Shown here piece by piece: positions 1 through 10,200 of a stretch of DNA of 64,000 bases (positions are counted from its first letter, which is position 1; each line of letters starts with the position of its first letter). A program made the position numbers and the translations under genes. This DNA is from Flavobacteriales bacterium (lineage in GTDB: Bacteria > Bacteroidota > Bacteroidia > Flavobacteriales_D > Crocinitomicaceae). The stretch spans positions 24,919-88,918 of the forward strand of contig JAKSBJ010000178.1 in the NCBI GenBank assembly GCA_022361195.1. Direction: 5' to 3'. The notes beneath the pieces are model-generated. The model was given only the letters and a program-made list of their open reading frames with translations, did not search any database and had not been told where the DNA came from.

Positions 1-96
1 TTAGGTAGAACTCCAACAATGGAGGAGTATGAAGCCGCAGTAGATGGTATTGTATTAACCAAGTTCAAACCATCTCAAAAGAAGTTAGTAAGTTAA
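1..96 (+). CDS. acnB: C-terminal end of probable aconitate hydratase B (partial)
   Basis: The frame is open from the first base and ends in TAA at 94-96, leaving 31 C-terminal residues. They begin LGRTPTMEEYEAAV, which resembles the LGRLPTxEEY stretch near the C-terminus of AcnB-type aconitases (bifunctional aconitate hydratase 2/2-methylisocitrate dehydratase). A complete AcnA-type aconitase gene follows, and acnB next to acnA is an arrangement I remember from Flavobacteriia, which supports the call. A strong terminator lies directly downstream, so it is probably transcribed separately from acnA. The fragment is short, so the identification is tentative. Confidence 0.55.
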   Translation, partial: LGRTPTMEEYEAAVDGIVLTKFKPSQKKLVS

Positions 97-117
97 TTGA
101 ACTACTATATTAAAATT

Positions 118-148
118 AAAAGGCCAGGTCATTGATCTGGCCTTTTTG
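118..148 (+). terminator. Rho-independent terminator after acnB fragment
   Basis: AAAGGCCAG pairs with CTGGCCTTT around a short core that can extend the stem by three more pairs (one G-U). A T run follows. It lies 20 bases after the upstream stop codon and before the acnA start. Confidence 0.9.
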
Positions 149-191
149 TTTAATTGTGTATATTAAAACTGTTTTTAAAACCCTAATTAGA

Positions 192-2459
192 ATGGCATTT
201 GATATAGAAATGATAAAAGAGGTGTATTCAAGATATCCTGAGCGAATAGCAAAGGCAAGAGAAATTTTGAATAAACCAATGACACTAGCTGAAAAAATAC
301 TTTACGCACATCTTTGGGATAATCCGGCAGTTACAAATTTTGAACGTGGAAAATCATACGTTGACTTTGATCCGGACCGGGTGGCCATGCAGGATGCAAC
401 AGCACAAATGGCTTTATTACAGTTTATGCAAGCTGGAAAAGCGAAAGTTGCGGTTCCTTCAACAGCACATTGTGATCATTTGATTCAGGCAAGAGATGGC
501 GCTGCAGATGATTTAGCTCGTGCAAAAACAACAAGTGGAGAGGTGTTTGATTTTCTTTCGAGTGTTTGTGATAAGTACGGAATTGGTTTTTGGAAACCAG
601 GAGCAGGAATAATTCATCAGGTAGTGTTAGAGAACTATGCATTTCCCGGAGGAATGATGATCGGTACCGATTCTCATACTGTAAATGCAGGAGGATTAGG
701 AATGGTGGCTATTGGAGTTGGGGGAGCTGATGCAGTAGATGTAATGGCCGGTATGCCCTGGGAGTTGAAGTTTCCAAAGTTAATTGGAGTAAAGTTAACG
801 GGTAAATTGTCAGGATGGACAGCTCCTAAAGATGTTATTTTGAAAGTAGCCGGTATTTTAACCGTAAAGGGAGGAACTGGAGCTATCGTTGAATATTTTG
901 GAGAGGGAGCAAAATCATTGTCGTGTACAGGAAAAGGAACCATTTGTAATATGGGAGCTGAGATTGGTGCAACAACATCAACCTTTGGTTATGACGATTC
1001 CATGAGAAGATATCTTAATGCTACAGATAGAGCAGATATTGTTGAAGCTGCAGATGCAATTGCAGAACATTTAACTGGCGATCCTGAAGTTTATGCGAAT
1101 CCTGAGCAATATTTTGATCAGGTAATTGAAATCAATTTAGATGAACTACAACCACATTTGAATGGGCCGTTTACACCTGATTTGGCAACATCTGTCCATG
1201 ACATGAAAGCGGCTGCAGAGAAAAACGATTGGCCAACTGATATTGAATGGGCATTGATAGGCTCTTGTACAAATTCATCTTACGAAGATTTGACAAGAGC
1301 TGCCTCAATTATAAAAGATGCTACAGATAAAGGTCTAACCGTAAAATCTGAATTGGGAATTAATCCTGGTTCGGAGCAAGTTCGATTTACAGCGGAAAGA
1401 GATGGTCTTTTTGACATATTTGGAAGAGCAGAGAACATAAGAATCTTTACAAATGCTTGTGGACCTTGTATTGGACAGTGGGATAGAGCTGGTGCCGAAA
1501 AAGAAGAAAAGAATTCGATCGTTCACTCATTTAACCGAAATTTTAAGAAAAGAGCAGACGGAAATCCAAATACAATGGCTTTTGTGACTTCACCTGAAAT
1601 GGTGGCGGCAGTAGCAATTGCGGGTAAACTGGATTTTAATCCCATAACAGATACTCTTTTAAATGCAAATGGAGAAGAAGTGAAACTTTCTGATCCTTCA
1701 GGTATTGAATTACCACCTAAAGGTTTTGATGTAAAGGATAATGGTTTTCAAGCACCGGCTGTGGATGGAAGTGGAATTGAGGTTGTTGTTAGCCCTACAT
1801 CTGATAGACTTCAATTATTAACACCATTTGAGCCTTGGAATGGAGAGAATATTACCGGAGCAAAATTATTGATTAAGGCGCATGGTAAGTGTACTACTGA
1901 TCATATTTCAATGGCTGGTCCATGGTTAAAATATCGCGGACATTTGGATAACATCTCCAACAACTGTTTAATTGGTGCGACAAACGCTTATAACATGGAG
2001 TCGAACAATGTCAAAAATCAATTAACAGGTGAGTATGCAGAGGTTCCAGCTACAGCTCGAGCTTATAAAGCAGCTAATGTTCCTTCAGTAGTTGTTGGCG
2101 ATCACAACTATGGTGAAGGTTCTTCCAGAGAACATGCAGCCATGGAGCCAAGACATCTTGGAGTTAGAGCGGTTATTGTAAAATCATTTGCTCGAATTCA
2201 TGAAACCAACCTTAAAAAACAGGGAATGCTTGGTTTAACCTTCGCGAATGAAAATGATTATGATCTAATTCAAGAAGACGATACCTTCAACTTTACCGAT
2301 TTAAATCAATTTGCGGAAGGGAGACAATTGACACTTGAAGTGGTGCATGCCGATGGCTCTTCAGATACCATCATGTTGAACCATACTTACAACACTGCAC
2401 AAATTGAATGGTTTAAAGCCGGGTCTGCTTTGAACTTAATTAGACAGCAACAACACTAA
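192..2459 (+). CDS. acnA: Aconitate hydratase, AcnA/mitochondrial type
   Basis: This is a cytoplasmic 4Fe-4S enzyme that interconverts citrate and isocitrate in the TCA cycle. The protein is 755 residues, the usual length of the mitochondrial-like aconitases. The three cluster ligands are visible as Cys359 in GSCTNSS and Cys423/Cys426 in [10 protein letters not shown], almost the same numbers as in the porcine enzyme. The swivel domain motif [10 protein letters not shown] is present near residue 640. The reading frame is open upstream to 132, but that part overlaps the preceding terminator and reads as non-coding sequence, so I chose the ATG at 192 (MAFDIEM). The pair of aconitases probably divides housekeeping and stress roles, as AcnA/AcnB do elsewhere (inference). 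Confidence 0.95.
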   Translation: MAFDIEMIKEVYSRYPERIAKAREILNKPMTLAEKILYAHLWDNPAVTNFERGKSYVDFDPDRVAMQDATAQMALLQFMQAGKAKVAVPSTAHCDHLIQARDGAADDLARAKTTSGEVFDFLSSVCDKYGIGFWKPGAGIIHQVVLENYAFPGGMMIGTDSHTVNAGGLGMVAIGVGGADAVDVMAGMPWELKFPKLIGVKLTGKLSGWTAPKDVILKVAGILTVKGGTGAIVEYFGEGAKSLSCTGKGTICNMGAEIGATTSTFGYDDSMRRYLNATDRADIVEAADAIAEHLTGDPEVYANPEQYFDQVIEINLDELQPHLNGPFTPDLATSVHDMKAAAEKNDWPTDIEWALIGSCTNSSYEDLTRAASIIKDATDKGLTVKSELGINPGSEQVRFTAERDGLFDIFGRAENIRIFTNACGPCIGQWDRAGAEKEEKNSIVHSFNRNFKKRADGNPNTMAFVTSPEMVAAVAIAGKLDFNPITDTLLNANGEEVKLSDPSGIELPPKGFDVKDNGFQAPAVDGSGIEVVVSPTSDRLQLLTPFEPWNGENITGAKLLIKAHGKCTTDHISMAGPWLKYRGHLDNISNNCLIGATNAYNMESNNVKNQLTGEYAEVPATARAYKAANVPSVVVGDHNYGEGSSREHAAMEPRHLGVRAVIVKSFARIHETNLKKQGMLGLTFANENDYDLIQEDDTFNFTDLNQFAEGRQLTLEVVHADGSSDTIMLNHTYNTAQIEWFKAGSALNLIRQQQH

Positions 2460-2480
2460 AATTAGAAATAAGAATAATTG

Positions 2481-2514
2481 AAAACCCGTCTTGTTTTAGG
2501 GACGGGTTTTTTAT
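2481..2514 (+). terminator. Rho-independent terminator after acnA
   Basis: AAAACCCGTC and GACGGGTTTT form the stem around a 10-base loop, followed by a T-rich tract. It begins 21 bases after the acnA stop and rules out the longer upstream start of the next reading frame. Confidence 0.9.
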
Positions 2515-2540
2515 TTTTAGGGAATAATATCTTACAGTTA

Positions 2541-3374
2541 ATGATGAATCCAGTATATCTTTTTGAAGCCGGTGGAACAAAAACTACTTTGTTAGTGTAT
2601 GAAAATGGAAAGACAGAAGAAATTGTTTTGCCCGCCTGTAATCCTAACAGAAGTACAGAAGCCTTTGAACTTCTGTTAAGGGCAACCATTAAAATACCTT
2701 CCAATGCTAAGGTTTACTTTTATGGAGCCGGAATGGGTTCTGAAGGAAATAGGGCATTAATCCATAATGTTTTCATGGATATGTTTGAGATTGAGATTGA
2801 AATCAACACAGACATTTTAGGAGCAGCAAGAGCAGCATTTGGAGATGAAGAAGGCTTTTTGGCCATTATGGGAACCGGTGGAGTAGGTGCGTATTATGAT
2901 GGAACCGAAATTGCCATAAGAAGAGGTGGTTATGGTTATCTGATCGATGATTATGGTGGAGGCTTAGAATTAGGAAAGATTCTTATTTCAGCCTGGTTAA
3001 ATGATTCCTTTAGCGAAGAACTAAATAGAGATATTGAAGCTTATCTACACATTTCAAAATCACGTTTCATCGGAGATTTTTACGAATCAAAAGATTTACC
3101 AAAGGTATCTGGATTGGTAAGAGTTTTGGATCGACACCAAAACAATATGGAGATCATTCAAATCCTGGATGATTATTTTACGGAGTTCTTCAACCGTCAC
3201 GTTACTGCACTAAATCGAGAAAAAGAGGTTGAAGCTATTACCATTATAGGGGGAATAGGATTCAACTTTCAAAAAGTAATTGGACGAGTTGCAGCCAAAT
3301 TTGGAATTAGTGTTTTGGAATTCATTGATAAACCGGCAAGTAGGTTATTAGATTATCATCTCTCCGTTAAATAA
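2541..3374 (+). CDS. BadF/BadG/BcrA/BcrD-family ATPase, N-acetylglucosamine kinase-like
   Basis: A protein of 277 residues in the ASKHA sugar-kinase/BadF superfamily. The N-terminal phosphate-binding motif reads FEAGGTKTTL, a middle segment reads GTGGVGAYYDG, and a third reads YLIDDYGGGLELGK, matching the GDEGSGxxLG element of bacterial GlcNAc kinase-like proteins. In the relatives I know the first motif starts ADSGSTKTDW; here Asp is Glu and the later Asp is Thr, so catalytic competence is uncertain. The frame extends up to 2478, but that extension lies inside the acnA terminator; ATG 2541 or 2544 is the likely start. The substrate is not known; amino-sugar recycling is a guess from family. 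Confidence 0.75.
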   Translation: MMNPVYLFEAGGTKTTLLVYENGKTEEIVLPACNPNRSTEAFELLLRATIKIPSNAKVYFYGAGMGSEGNRALIHNVFMDMFEIEIEINTDILGAARAAFGDEEGFLAIMGTGGVGAYYDGTEIAIRRGGYGYLIDDYGGGLELGKILISAWLNDSFSEELNRDIEAYLHISKSRFIGDFYESKDLPKVSGLVRVLDRHQNNMEIIQILDDYFTEFFNRHVTALNREKEVEAITIIGGIGFNFQKVIGRVAAKFGISVLEFIDKPASRLLDYHLSVK

Positions 3375-3502
3375 ACTTTTCTAGGTATTTATCTCTATCT
3401 GTTTAATATTAAAATTAGTCTAAAATATTAAGTAGTTAGTAGAATTTCTGTAACCTATCGTCAAATTAATTCGGATATTTAAGGTGTAATCAAAACAGCT
3501 AT

Positions 3503-3907
3503 ATGGAAGCTTTAAGAATACCGTCAGGTCCAAAAACTCCTGAAATCCTATTTGATCCTATAAACGAGATTTTTGAGATTAAAGGAAAATCGGTCCCTGA
3601 TGATGCTGAAGCATTTTACGAGGAGGTGCTACATTGGTTTGAGGATTATGTAGCTAATCCAAATGAAAAAACCATATTAAAGATTGATCTGGAGTATTTT
3701 AATATCTCCTCTTCTAAAAGATTACTCTTCCTTTTATACAAGTTAAATGAGTTAAAAACCAAAGATTTGAATGTTCGGGTTGTCTGGAGATACAATGAAT
3801 TGGATGAAGATATGTTTGAAGTTGGACAGGACTATGCATTTATGGTAAAAGTTCCGTTTGATTTCATCAGTTATAAAGTTGAAGAAATGGAGATGGCAGT
3901 AGCCTGA
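3503..3907 (+). CDS. SiaC-family regulatory phosphoprotein (DUF1987)
   Basis: A 134-residue single-domain protein with the SiaC/DUF1987 signature: KTPEILFDP near the N-terminus, EIKGKSVPDDAEAFY, a central LEYFNISSSK, and VVWRYNELDEDMFEVGQDY near the end. In Pseudomonas, SiaC is an anti-sigma-antagonist-like switch protein that the SiaB kinase phosphorylates and the SiaA phosphatase dephosphorylates. The phosphorylated threonine lies in a FNTSSSK-type segment; here that position (residue 68) is Ile, with serines at 69-71. Its probable partners are in this window but far away: a SiaB-like kinase at 36498 and a SpoIIE phosphatase at 30399. It stands alone between a sugar-kinase-like gene and a terminator. 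Confidence 0.85.
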   Translation: MEALRIPSGPKTPEILFDPINEIFEIKGKSVPDDAEAFYEEVLHWFEDYVANPNEKTILKIDLEYFNISSSKRLLFLLYKLNELKTKDLNVRVVWRYNELDEDMFEVGQDYAFMVKVPFDFISYKVEEMEMAVA

Positions 3908-3937
3908 GAAGATTGTGTTTAAACAAATTTTTATTCG

Positions 3938-3965
3938 CCCTGGTTCATTTGAATCAGGGTTTTTT
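3938..3965 (+). terminator. Rho-independent terminator after siaC-like gene
   Basis: CCCTGGTTC and GAATCAGGG pair (one G-U) around a 4-base loop, and a run of T follows. It is 30 bases past the stop codon. Confidence 0.88.
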
Positions 3966-4041
3966 GTTAAATAAAGCTAAATAAAGGGAATTGTTTTCCG
4001 AATAAATCAGGAACAGCCGACTAAATTCAAGATATTAGTTA

Positions 4042-4049
4042 TACTTTTG
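4042..4049 (+). promoter_or_regulatory. Candidate -7 element for ompH-like gene
   Basis: TACTTTTG fits the Bacteroidota -7 consensus TAnnTTTG and lies 32 bases before the start codon. I see no convincing -33 TTTG at the usual distance, so this is a motif match only. Confidence 0.4.
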
Positions 4050-4080
4050 CGACCAAATAAAAATTAGAATTTAAACAATC

Positions 4081-4737
4081 ATGGGAGATAGTAATAACTC
4101 TTTAGCAAAGATTTCACTGGGGATTAATGCACTATTGGTAATTTGTGTCATCATCCTTTTTGTAAAAATGCCAAGTGGGGGAGATGTTGCCGATACGGAC
4201 GGGAATGATTCTTTACCAACGTTTGTTCCTGCTAATCCGGATGGATCATTAAAAATTGGCTATTTCAATACAGATACTTTAAATGCTAATTTAATGTTTG
4301 TAAAAGATCTTGAGAGGGATATTGAAGAGGCTACCAAAAAGGCAGAAGATAAAATGCGAAGAAAGCAGAATGAAATTGATGCCTGGAACCAGAAATGGGA
4401 AAAGAGAGGTGGACCACTTTCTACTGAGCAAGATCAATACATGAGAGAAGCTCAAGAACTTCAACAGGATGCCATGATTCTAGAGCAAGAGGTTCAATTA
4501 GAATTAGCTCAGGAGCAAGAAAGATTAATGATGACGCATGTAATGCGTATTTCAAACTTCACAGCTACTTTTGCCCAACAAGAAGGGTATGATATGATCC
4601 TTTCATATCAATTGGGTCAAAATCTAGTTTACATTAATCCAACTATGGATTGTACTGCTGCCTTGACAAAACTCTTAAATGACGATTACCAAAGCAGTAC
4701 TGCTAGTTTAGAAGACGTGGAAGAAGGAGCTGAGTAA
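4081..4737 (+). CDS. OmpH/Skp family periplasmic chaperone
   Basis: A 218-residue protein with an uncleaved-looking N-terminal hydrophobic helix at about residues 12-29, then an acidic linker and the OmpH domain. The domain starts IGYFNTDTLNANLMF, equivalent to the IAYVNxDxL opening of Skp relatives, and continues as long charged helices (about residues 80-155) and a C-terminal segment DMILSYQLGQNLVYINP. Skp-type trimers hold unfolded outer-membrane proteins in the periplasm. The N-terminus suggests a membrane-anchored version. Its stop codon shares a base with the start of the next gene, implying coupled translation. Confidence 0.85.
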   Translation: MGDSNNSLAKISLGINALLVICVIILFVKMPSGGDVADTDGNDSLPTFVPANPDGSLKIGYFNTDTLNANLMFVKDLERDIEEATKKAEDKMRRKQNEIDAWNQKWEKRGGPLSTEQDQYMREAQELQQDAMILEQEVQLELAQEQERLMMTHVMRISNFTATFAQQEGYDMILSYQLGQNLVYINPTMDCTAALTKLLNDDYQSSTASLEDVEEGAE

Positions 4738-5288
4738 TGCTAATCGCTCAAAAGACCAAAGAAAATAACATAGCGGAACATGTCATTTATATGTTCCAAA
4801 TTGAAGATATCATTCGTGCTAATACGCTCGATTTAGATACGATCTATTATTCTATCATTCAACCTCAAATTAAGGACGAAGAACTTGCCGGCAGCTATAA
4901 GCAGTGGTATGGGGACTTAATTAAGCAAATGAAAAGTGGAGGGGTTGAAAAGACTGGACACATTGATTCAGTGAATGAAATTTTGATGGAATTACTAATG
5001 TTACACAATACTTTGCTGAACTTGATTAAAGAAAAAAAATATGTGGAAGTTTTTGAAAAAGCGCTTCCCGTATTAAAAGATTTTCAGCAAAAAAGTAATT
5101 CTGCCAATATCAATTTAATTGAAGTTGGATTTAACGCCTTGTACGCCAAGATAATACTAAAACTAAAAAAGCAGGAAATCTCTCAGGCCTCTGAAGAAGG
5201 TTTTGCTGCAATCTCAGAATTATTGGGTCATTTAGCCGCATATTACAAGAAAATGAAAAAGGGAGAATTAAATTATCCCAATAATTGA
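4737..5288 (+). CDS. DUF4924 family protein
   Basis: A 183-residue, largely helical, soluble protein with no signal peptide. The N-terminus (MLIAQKTKENNIAEHVIYMFQ, followed by IEDIIRAN) matches the Bacteroidota family DUF4924, whose function is unknown to me. It starts within the TAATG stop/start overlap of the ompH-like gene, so the two are made from one message. A role linked to envelope biogenesis would be guilt by association only. Confidence 0.8.
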   Translation: MLIAQKTKENNIAEHVIYMFQIEDIIRANTLDLDTIYYSIIQPQIKDEELAGSYKQWYGDLIKQMKSGGVEKTGHIDSVNEILMELLMLHNTLLNLIKEKKYVEVFEKALPVLKDFQQKSNSANINLIEVGFNALYAKIILKLKKQEISQASEEGFAAISELLGHLAAYYKKMKKGELNYPNN

Positions 5289-5360
5289 TCCGACTTTGCG
5301 TTAAATTAAACTTTAGATATCAAAAGTTTATTGATAGCTTAGCATTAGAAAGGAAATTTA

Positions 5361-6281
5361 ATGTTGGATAGGTTTTTATATTATGTCATTGTAATGCCAC
5401 TTTCTCATATGCCTTTGTGGTATATCTATCTCATTACCGACTTTTTCTACCTCATTATTTATCATATTAAGCCTTACAGAAAGCGAGTTGTTATGGAAAA
5501 TATCCAACGCTCCTTTCCAGAGAAAACGGCTGAAGAACATCAACAAATTGCGCGTAAATTTTACGGTTATTTTACTGACCTTTTGGCTGAATCCACCAAG
5601 AACTTAGCGATTTCGGAAAAGGGTATGAAAAAAAGATTAGTTGTTCGTAACCCTGAAATTATGGACCAATTGTACGAACAAGGAAAAAGTGTGATCTTTT
5701 TATCATCACACTTTAACAATTGGGAACCTCTAATTACGGCTCAAAACTTATTATTCCCGCATCAGGCATTTGGTATTGGAACGCCACTTTCATCTAAGTT
5801 TTGGGACAAAAAAATTAACGATCGTCGAGAGCGCTTTGGAATGAAAGTAACCAATGCAAAAAACTATAAGAAGGCATTGAGTAGTTTCACCGAAAAGCCT
5901 TCTGCTACTTTGGTTCTAGGGGATCAATCTCCTGGTAAGAATGAAAACTGCTACTGGACAAATTTCCTGCATCAAGAAACGGCTTTTTTCTTTGGGGCAG
6001 AGGTGATGGCTAACCAAATGGACATGGCTGTTGTTTACGGAAGTATTTATCGGGTAAAAAGAGGGTATTACGAAATAGAGTTAAGACTCATTACCGATCA
6101 ACCAAAAAAGGAAGAGTATGGTGTTATCACTGAAAAATACATCCGAATTTTAGAAGATGATATCCGTGAACATCCTGAATCGTGGTTGTGGTCTCATAAA
6201 CGATGGAAGAAGGACGTTCCTGAGAATCTAGATGAAATTAAAGCCACTCACAAAAAGCGATTTGTTGAGCGTTTTAGATAG
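5361..6281 (+). CDS. Lysophospholipid/lipid A acyltransferase family protein (LpxL/HtrB-like)
   Basis: A 306-residue inner-membrane acyltransferase. The first ~35 residues are hydrophobic, and the catalytic HX4E motif is His117-FNNW-Glu122 in SSHFNNWEPL. A second conserved block reads LVLGDQSPGKNENCYW, the acyl-chain/substrate block of the family, followed by WLWSHKRWK near the C-terminus, which is a typical ending of bacterial lipid A lauroyl/myristoyl transferases. It probably adds a secondary acyl chain to lipid A. AGAAAGGAAATTTA precedes the ATG as a purine-rich ribosome-binding region. It converges with the next gene with only 3 bases between. Confidence 0.87.
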   Translation: MLDRFLYYVIVMPLSHMPLWYIYLITDFFYLIIYHIKPYRKRVVMENIQRSFPEKTAEEHQQIARKFYGYFTDLLAESTKNLAISEKGMKKRLVVRNPEIMDQLYEQGKSVIFLSSHFNNWEPLITAQNLLFPHQAFGIGTPLSSKFWDKKINDRRERFGMKVTNAKNYKKALSSFTEKPSATLVLGDQSPGKNENCYWTNFLHQETAFFFGAEVMANQMDMAVVYGSIYRVKRGYYEIELRLITDQPKKEEYGVITEKYIRILEDDIREHPESWLWSHKRWKKDVPENLDEIKATHKKRFVERFR

Positions 6282-6284
6282 AAT

Positions 6285-6869
6285 TTAGGCAGGAAAGTTA
6301 GATCGTGATTTTAAATGTAAAGCTTGCTGAATATGACGTTCGTTATGATAAGTCATAAAAATCAAAGCGTCACCCAAATTCAATTTTACAACCGGACGTA
6401 AAGAAAGCGGACATTTAGTTTTTCTCAGATTAATCTTCATTCCGGCTTTTAATACTTCCAAAAAATCAGTTTGATGATCTAAATACTCTTGAACTGCATT
6501 TTCAGTTGTGAGCGCCTGATTTACCAATGGATTATATTCTTTACGCGATTTAAGCTTTCGTTTTACATTCTTTACCTTTCCCAACTTAACCGAGCGGTAA
6601 ACAGCCACTCCTAGGGGACTACTAGAGAAAAACTCACCTGGATTTGTGAAACGCGTATTGGAAATTTTTCCGTTAAAAACAGGATTGTAATACCGATAGT
6701 AGGCATTCAAATGAGCCAGGCACTGTGCAATACTCCAACATTTGTCATTGGGTTGCCAATTCAGTTGCTCTGTCGATAAGCTTGAAAATTCCTTTTGAAC
6801 TACCTCACTCATAGAGTCAGTAAGCTTGCTCAGCTTTTCTACAAGATCTATTACAGGAATTCGTTTCAT
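6285..6869 (-). CDS. DinB-superfamily protein
   Basis: A 194-residue four-helix-bundle protein of the DinB/YfiT-like superfamily. Residues LNWQPNDKCWSIAQCLAHLNAYYRYY carry the first metal-ligand His (LAHLN), and HNERHIQQAL near the C-terminus supplies the other two, giving a plausible His3 metal site. Many family members in low-GC and Bacteroidota genomes are thiol- or damage-related enzymes, for example bacillithiol-dependent transferases. A bacillithiol gene (bshA) is present at 37 kb in this window, but no direct link is visible. Start ATG is at 6867-6869. Confidence 0.8.
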   Translation of the reverse strand: MKRIPVIDLVEKLSKLTDSMSEVVQKEFSSLSTEQLNWQPNDKCWSIAQCLAHLNAYYRYYNPVFNGKISNTRFTNPGEFFSSSPLGVAVYRSVKLGKVKNVKRKLKSRKEYNPLVNQALTTENAVQEYLDHQTDFLEVLKAGMKINLRKTKCPLSLRPVVKLNLGDALIFMTYHNERHIQQALHLKSRSNFPA

Positions 6870-7211
6870 TTGGTCTTTTTACGCAACTCAGTGCTTAGTT
6901 GTCAAAGATAAATGAAATATAGCAAATCCCGCTCTTTAGAACAAAATCTAAAATGCAGATCTCAAAAATATCCTTGAAATATGAGGTCAGGAAATATTCT
7001 AGGTTCACTTTTGATTTAAAAGCTTGACTGGCTGCTCGTTGTCATAAAATTTAATCAAAGGCTCGTTTTCGGAGTACCTTACACCAAGGGATTTTGTAAC
7101 TTTAGTGGGCTTTTAACTTTTAAGAGTAATTATGCGGTAAGAGAGGCTATGAAAACATTTTTATGCCGTATCCGTATGTAAAATACTTAGTCCGCATTAT
7201 TTTGGACCACT
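6870..7211. other. Divergent intergenic region, 342 bases
   Basis: This lies between the DinB-like gene (leftward) and the transporter fusion (rightward), so it should hold both promoters. TAACTTTA at 7097-7104 matches the TAnnTTTG element in seven of eight positions on the + strand. No open reading frame of interest and no RNA gene are recognisable; a weak CAACT/AGTTG dyad sits near 6893. Confidence 0.4.
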
Positions 7212-10200
7212 ATGTCGCAACCTAAGAAATTTGGAACATTTGCCGGAGTTTTCACTCCATCTATCTTAACCATTTTGGGGGTTATCATGTACCTCCGTAT
7301 GGGATGGGTAGTGGGAAATGCTGGTTTGATTGGAACCATCTTAATCATTTTGGTGGCGCACATCATTTCCGTTTCTACGGGGTTGAGTATTTCTTCCATC
7401 GCGACAGATAAAAAGGTTGGAGCAGGGGGAGTCTATTATGTACTTTCTCGTTCGTTAGGACTTCCTATTGGTGGTTCACTCGGTTTAGCTTTATTCGTGG
7501 CAACGGCCTTTAGTATAGCACTCTACATGGTCGGTTTCGCTGAAATATTCAATGAGTACATAGGCTATGGATATGAGTTGGACGCGGATGGTAAATTGAT
7601 TCAGAGTGAATTTTATAAGGATAGTTTACGAATTACGGGAAGTATAGGCTTGCTGCTGTTAACGGTACTAGCTTTCATCAGTACTTCAATCGCCTTAAAG
7701 TCTCAATATTTCATTTTGGCGGCAATCGGACTTTCGTTAGTTTCCATTTTCTTCGGGGACGGTTCTATTTCACATGAATTAGCGGATACTACCTGGAATG
7801 GTGAAACTGCTGGTTTCGCAGCAGTATTTGCTATTTTCTTCCCGGCGGTGACGGGATTTACTGCTGGAGTTGCTATGTCAGGTGATTTACGCGATCCAAA
7901 AAAATCTATCCCATTTGGGACTATTGCTGCAATTGCTGCTGGATTGGTGGTTTACATGATTTTGGCCGTATTCATTTATTATAAGCTTGATCAGGAAACT
8001 TTATTGACCAATTCCAAAGCGCTATTCCAAATGGCAGCCATTGGTTTATTGGTTTACATTGGGGTTTGGGGAGCTACGTTATCTTCAGCCTTGGGTGGAA
8101 TTTTGGGTGGACCAAGAATTCTACAGGCGATGTCTATGGACAAAATAACGCCAGCTATATTCGCAAAAGGAGTAGGGCAGGGTAATGAACCTCGAAACGC
8201 ATTAATCTTAACGGTTATTATTGCTGAGGCGGGGATTTTAATTGGAGACTTAAACATTATTGCTGAAGTCGTTTCCATGTTCTATCTGGCGGCTTATGGA
8301 TTCATAAATCTTTCTTTCTTTTTAGAAAGCTGGGCAAGTTCTGACTTTAATCCAACCTTTAAGGTTAAAAAGTGGATTGGTTTAATTGGATGTATTGCCA
8401 CCTTCGTTATTATGTCACAGCTGAACTTGCCAGCAATGGTGGCGGCATTTGTGATTATTAGTGGTATTTATTTTTACCTCTCCCGAAAACAAGTAGCTCT
8501 TGGAACAGGGGATATATGGCAGTCTGTTTGGTCGACGATTGTAAAGAAAGGATTAAAGCGAATGGAGGCCGGTTCGGATCACAAACGAAACTGGAAACCA
8601 AATCTTTTGCTTTTTAGTGCTGATCAGGAGTATAGAACCAAAATGATTGAGTTCTCTAAAGCTGTTTCAGGACAAAATGGAATCATTACCAATTTTGATT
8701 TGCATGAGAATCAGGAAGCAACTGTACTTTTTCCAAAAAGTAAAGAAACGGTTAAAGATGAGGAATTGGAGAAGTATGGAATTTTTGGACGGAAATTGGA
8801 AGTTCAAAATGTCTTTAAAGGAATAGAAAGTATTGCTTGCACTTTTGGTTTTTCAGGAATTGAACCAAATACGGTACTAATGGCCTGGCCGGGTAAAACC
8901 AAAGATCCAATTTGGTTTGCCGAAATGACGCAGAAGTTGATCGACCTGGATTACAATGTATTGTACTTGGATTATGATCATCGTTGGGGATTCCGTAAAA
9001 AGGAAAAAATTGACTTGTGGTGGGATGGAGTGAGCAATAATTCTGAACTCATGTTGTTGTTGACGAAGTTTATCACTTCAACACCAGATTGGACACAAGC
9101 AAGTATTCGTATTCTTTTGATCAATGATACAAATGTTGACTATAAGATATTAGAGAATCGTATTCAGTATGTTGTTGACCAGTTCAGAGTTCAGGCAGAA
9201 ATTAAAATCATTAATAACGAGGTAGATCAAAAAAGTACCTATGAATTAATGAAGGTTCACTCATCCGAGGCGGATTTAATTTTTGTTGGAATTCCGGAAA
9301 TAGAAGAGGGAGGAACAAGAAGGTTTGTAGAGAAAACGAACAACCTTGTGGGGGTTATTGGAACGACACTTTTGGTAAAAGCATCTTCTCAGTTTGATGA
9401 AACAGATCTAAAAGTAGAGCACATTGCTTTTAAAGATGAGAGTAAGAAGATTGAGCATACTGAATTACTTCCATTGAATAAGGTAGAGGATGAAGCCTTT
9501 AATAAAACCATTGTTGAACTTGATGTTCAATTGGATGAAATTACTGCAACGCTCATCAATCAATCGGTTCAATCAGTTGAAAATTATCACCAAACGGTCT
9601 TTTCTAAGGTGACCGAAAAGATGGACGAATTCTTACTCCGTCTAAGTCAGGATAAAGAGGAAGAGGAGGAATTTGATTTACAACTTTCTTTGCACAAGGT
9701 ATTAACCGAAGTTCAAGAAATTTATGCCGACTCTTTAGAGAATCAATTACCATTGATAGAGGAGATGTTTACGGCTGAAACGGCGATCTACCTCAAAACA
9801 AAAGAAGAACTTTTTGGTTACCTACCAAATAAAGCACGTTTACAAACGGTTCGTAATGCCGATGGAACATTGGCTACCAAGAAGCGAAAAGTGGCTTATC
9901 GAAGTGCTATTCAAAAGTTGTGGTTGAGTGAAGGTTTAACGGAAACGCATCAGCAATTCTTAGAGTTTGGGTACAACAACATGATTTTGTTGCATCAGAG
10001 TAAGAACATTCTTCATAATCGTATTTGGGAGTTTTTAGCGGCGGTAGATGATCAGGTTGAGTTGAAACAAGCCGCTTCTGAATGTAAGCAAAAGCTGGAT
10101 GAAGCTTTACGAGAAGTAAAGGAGGATGCGCTGAATTTGGCTTCTAACTTTTATCGTAATCTCAGAAATAACGAACGGGATAATCTCAACGAATTGGGTG

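Noticed and set aside
132..191. N-terminal extension of acnA (MIWPFC...)
   Set aside because: It overlaps the T run of the preceding terminator; the ATG at 192 gives the family's normal start and length.
2478..2540. N-terminal extension of the BadF-like gene from an upstream ATG
   Set aside because: This stretch contains the acnA terminator hairpin, so it is very unlikely to be translated.
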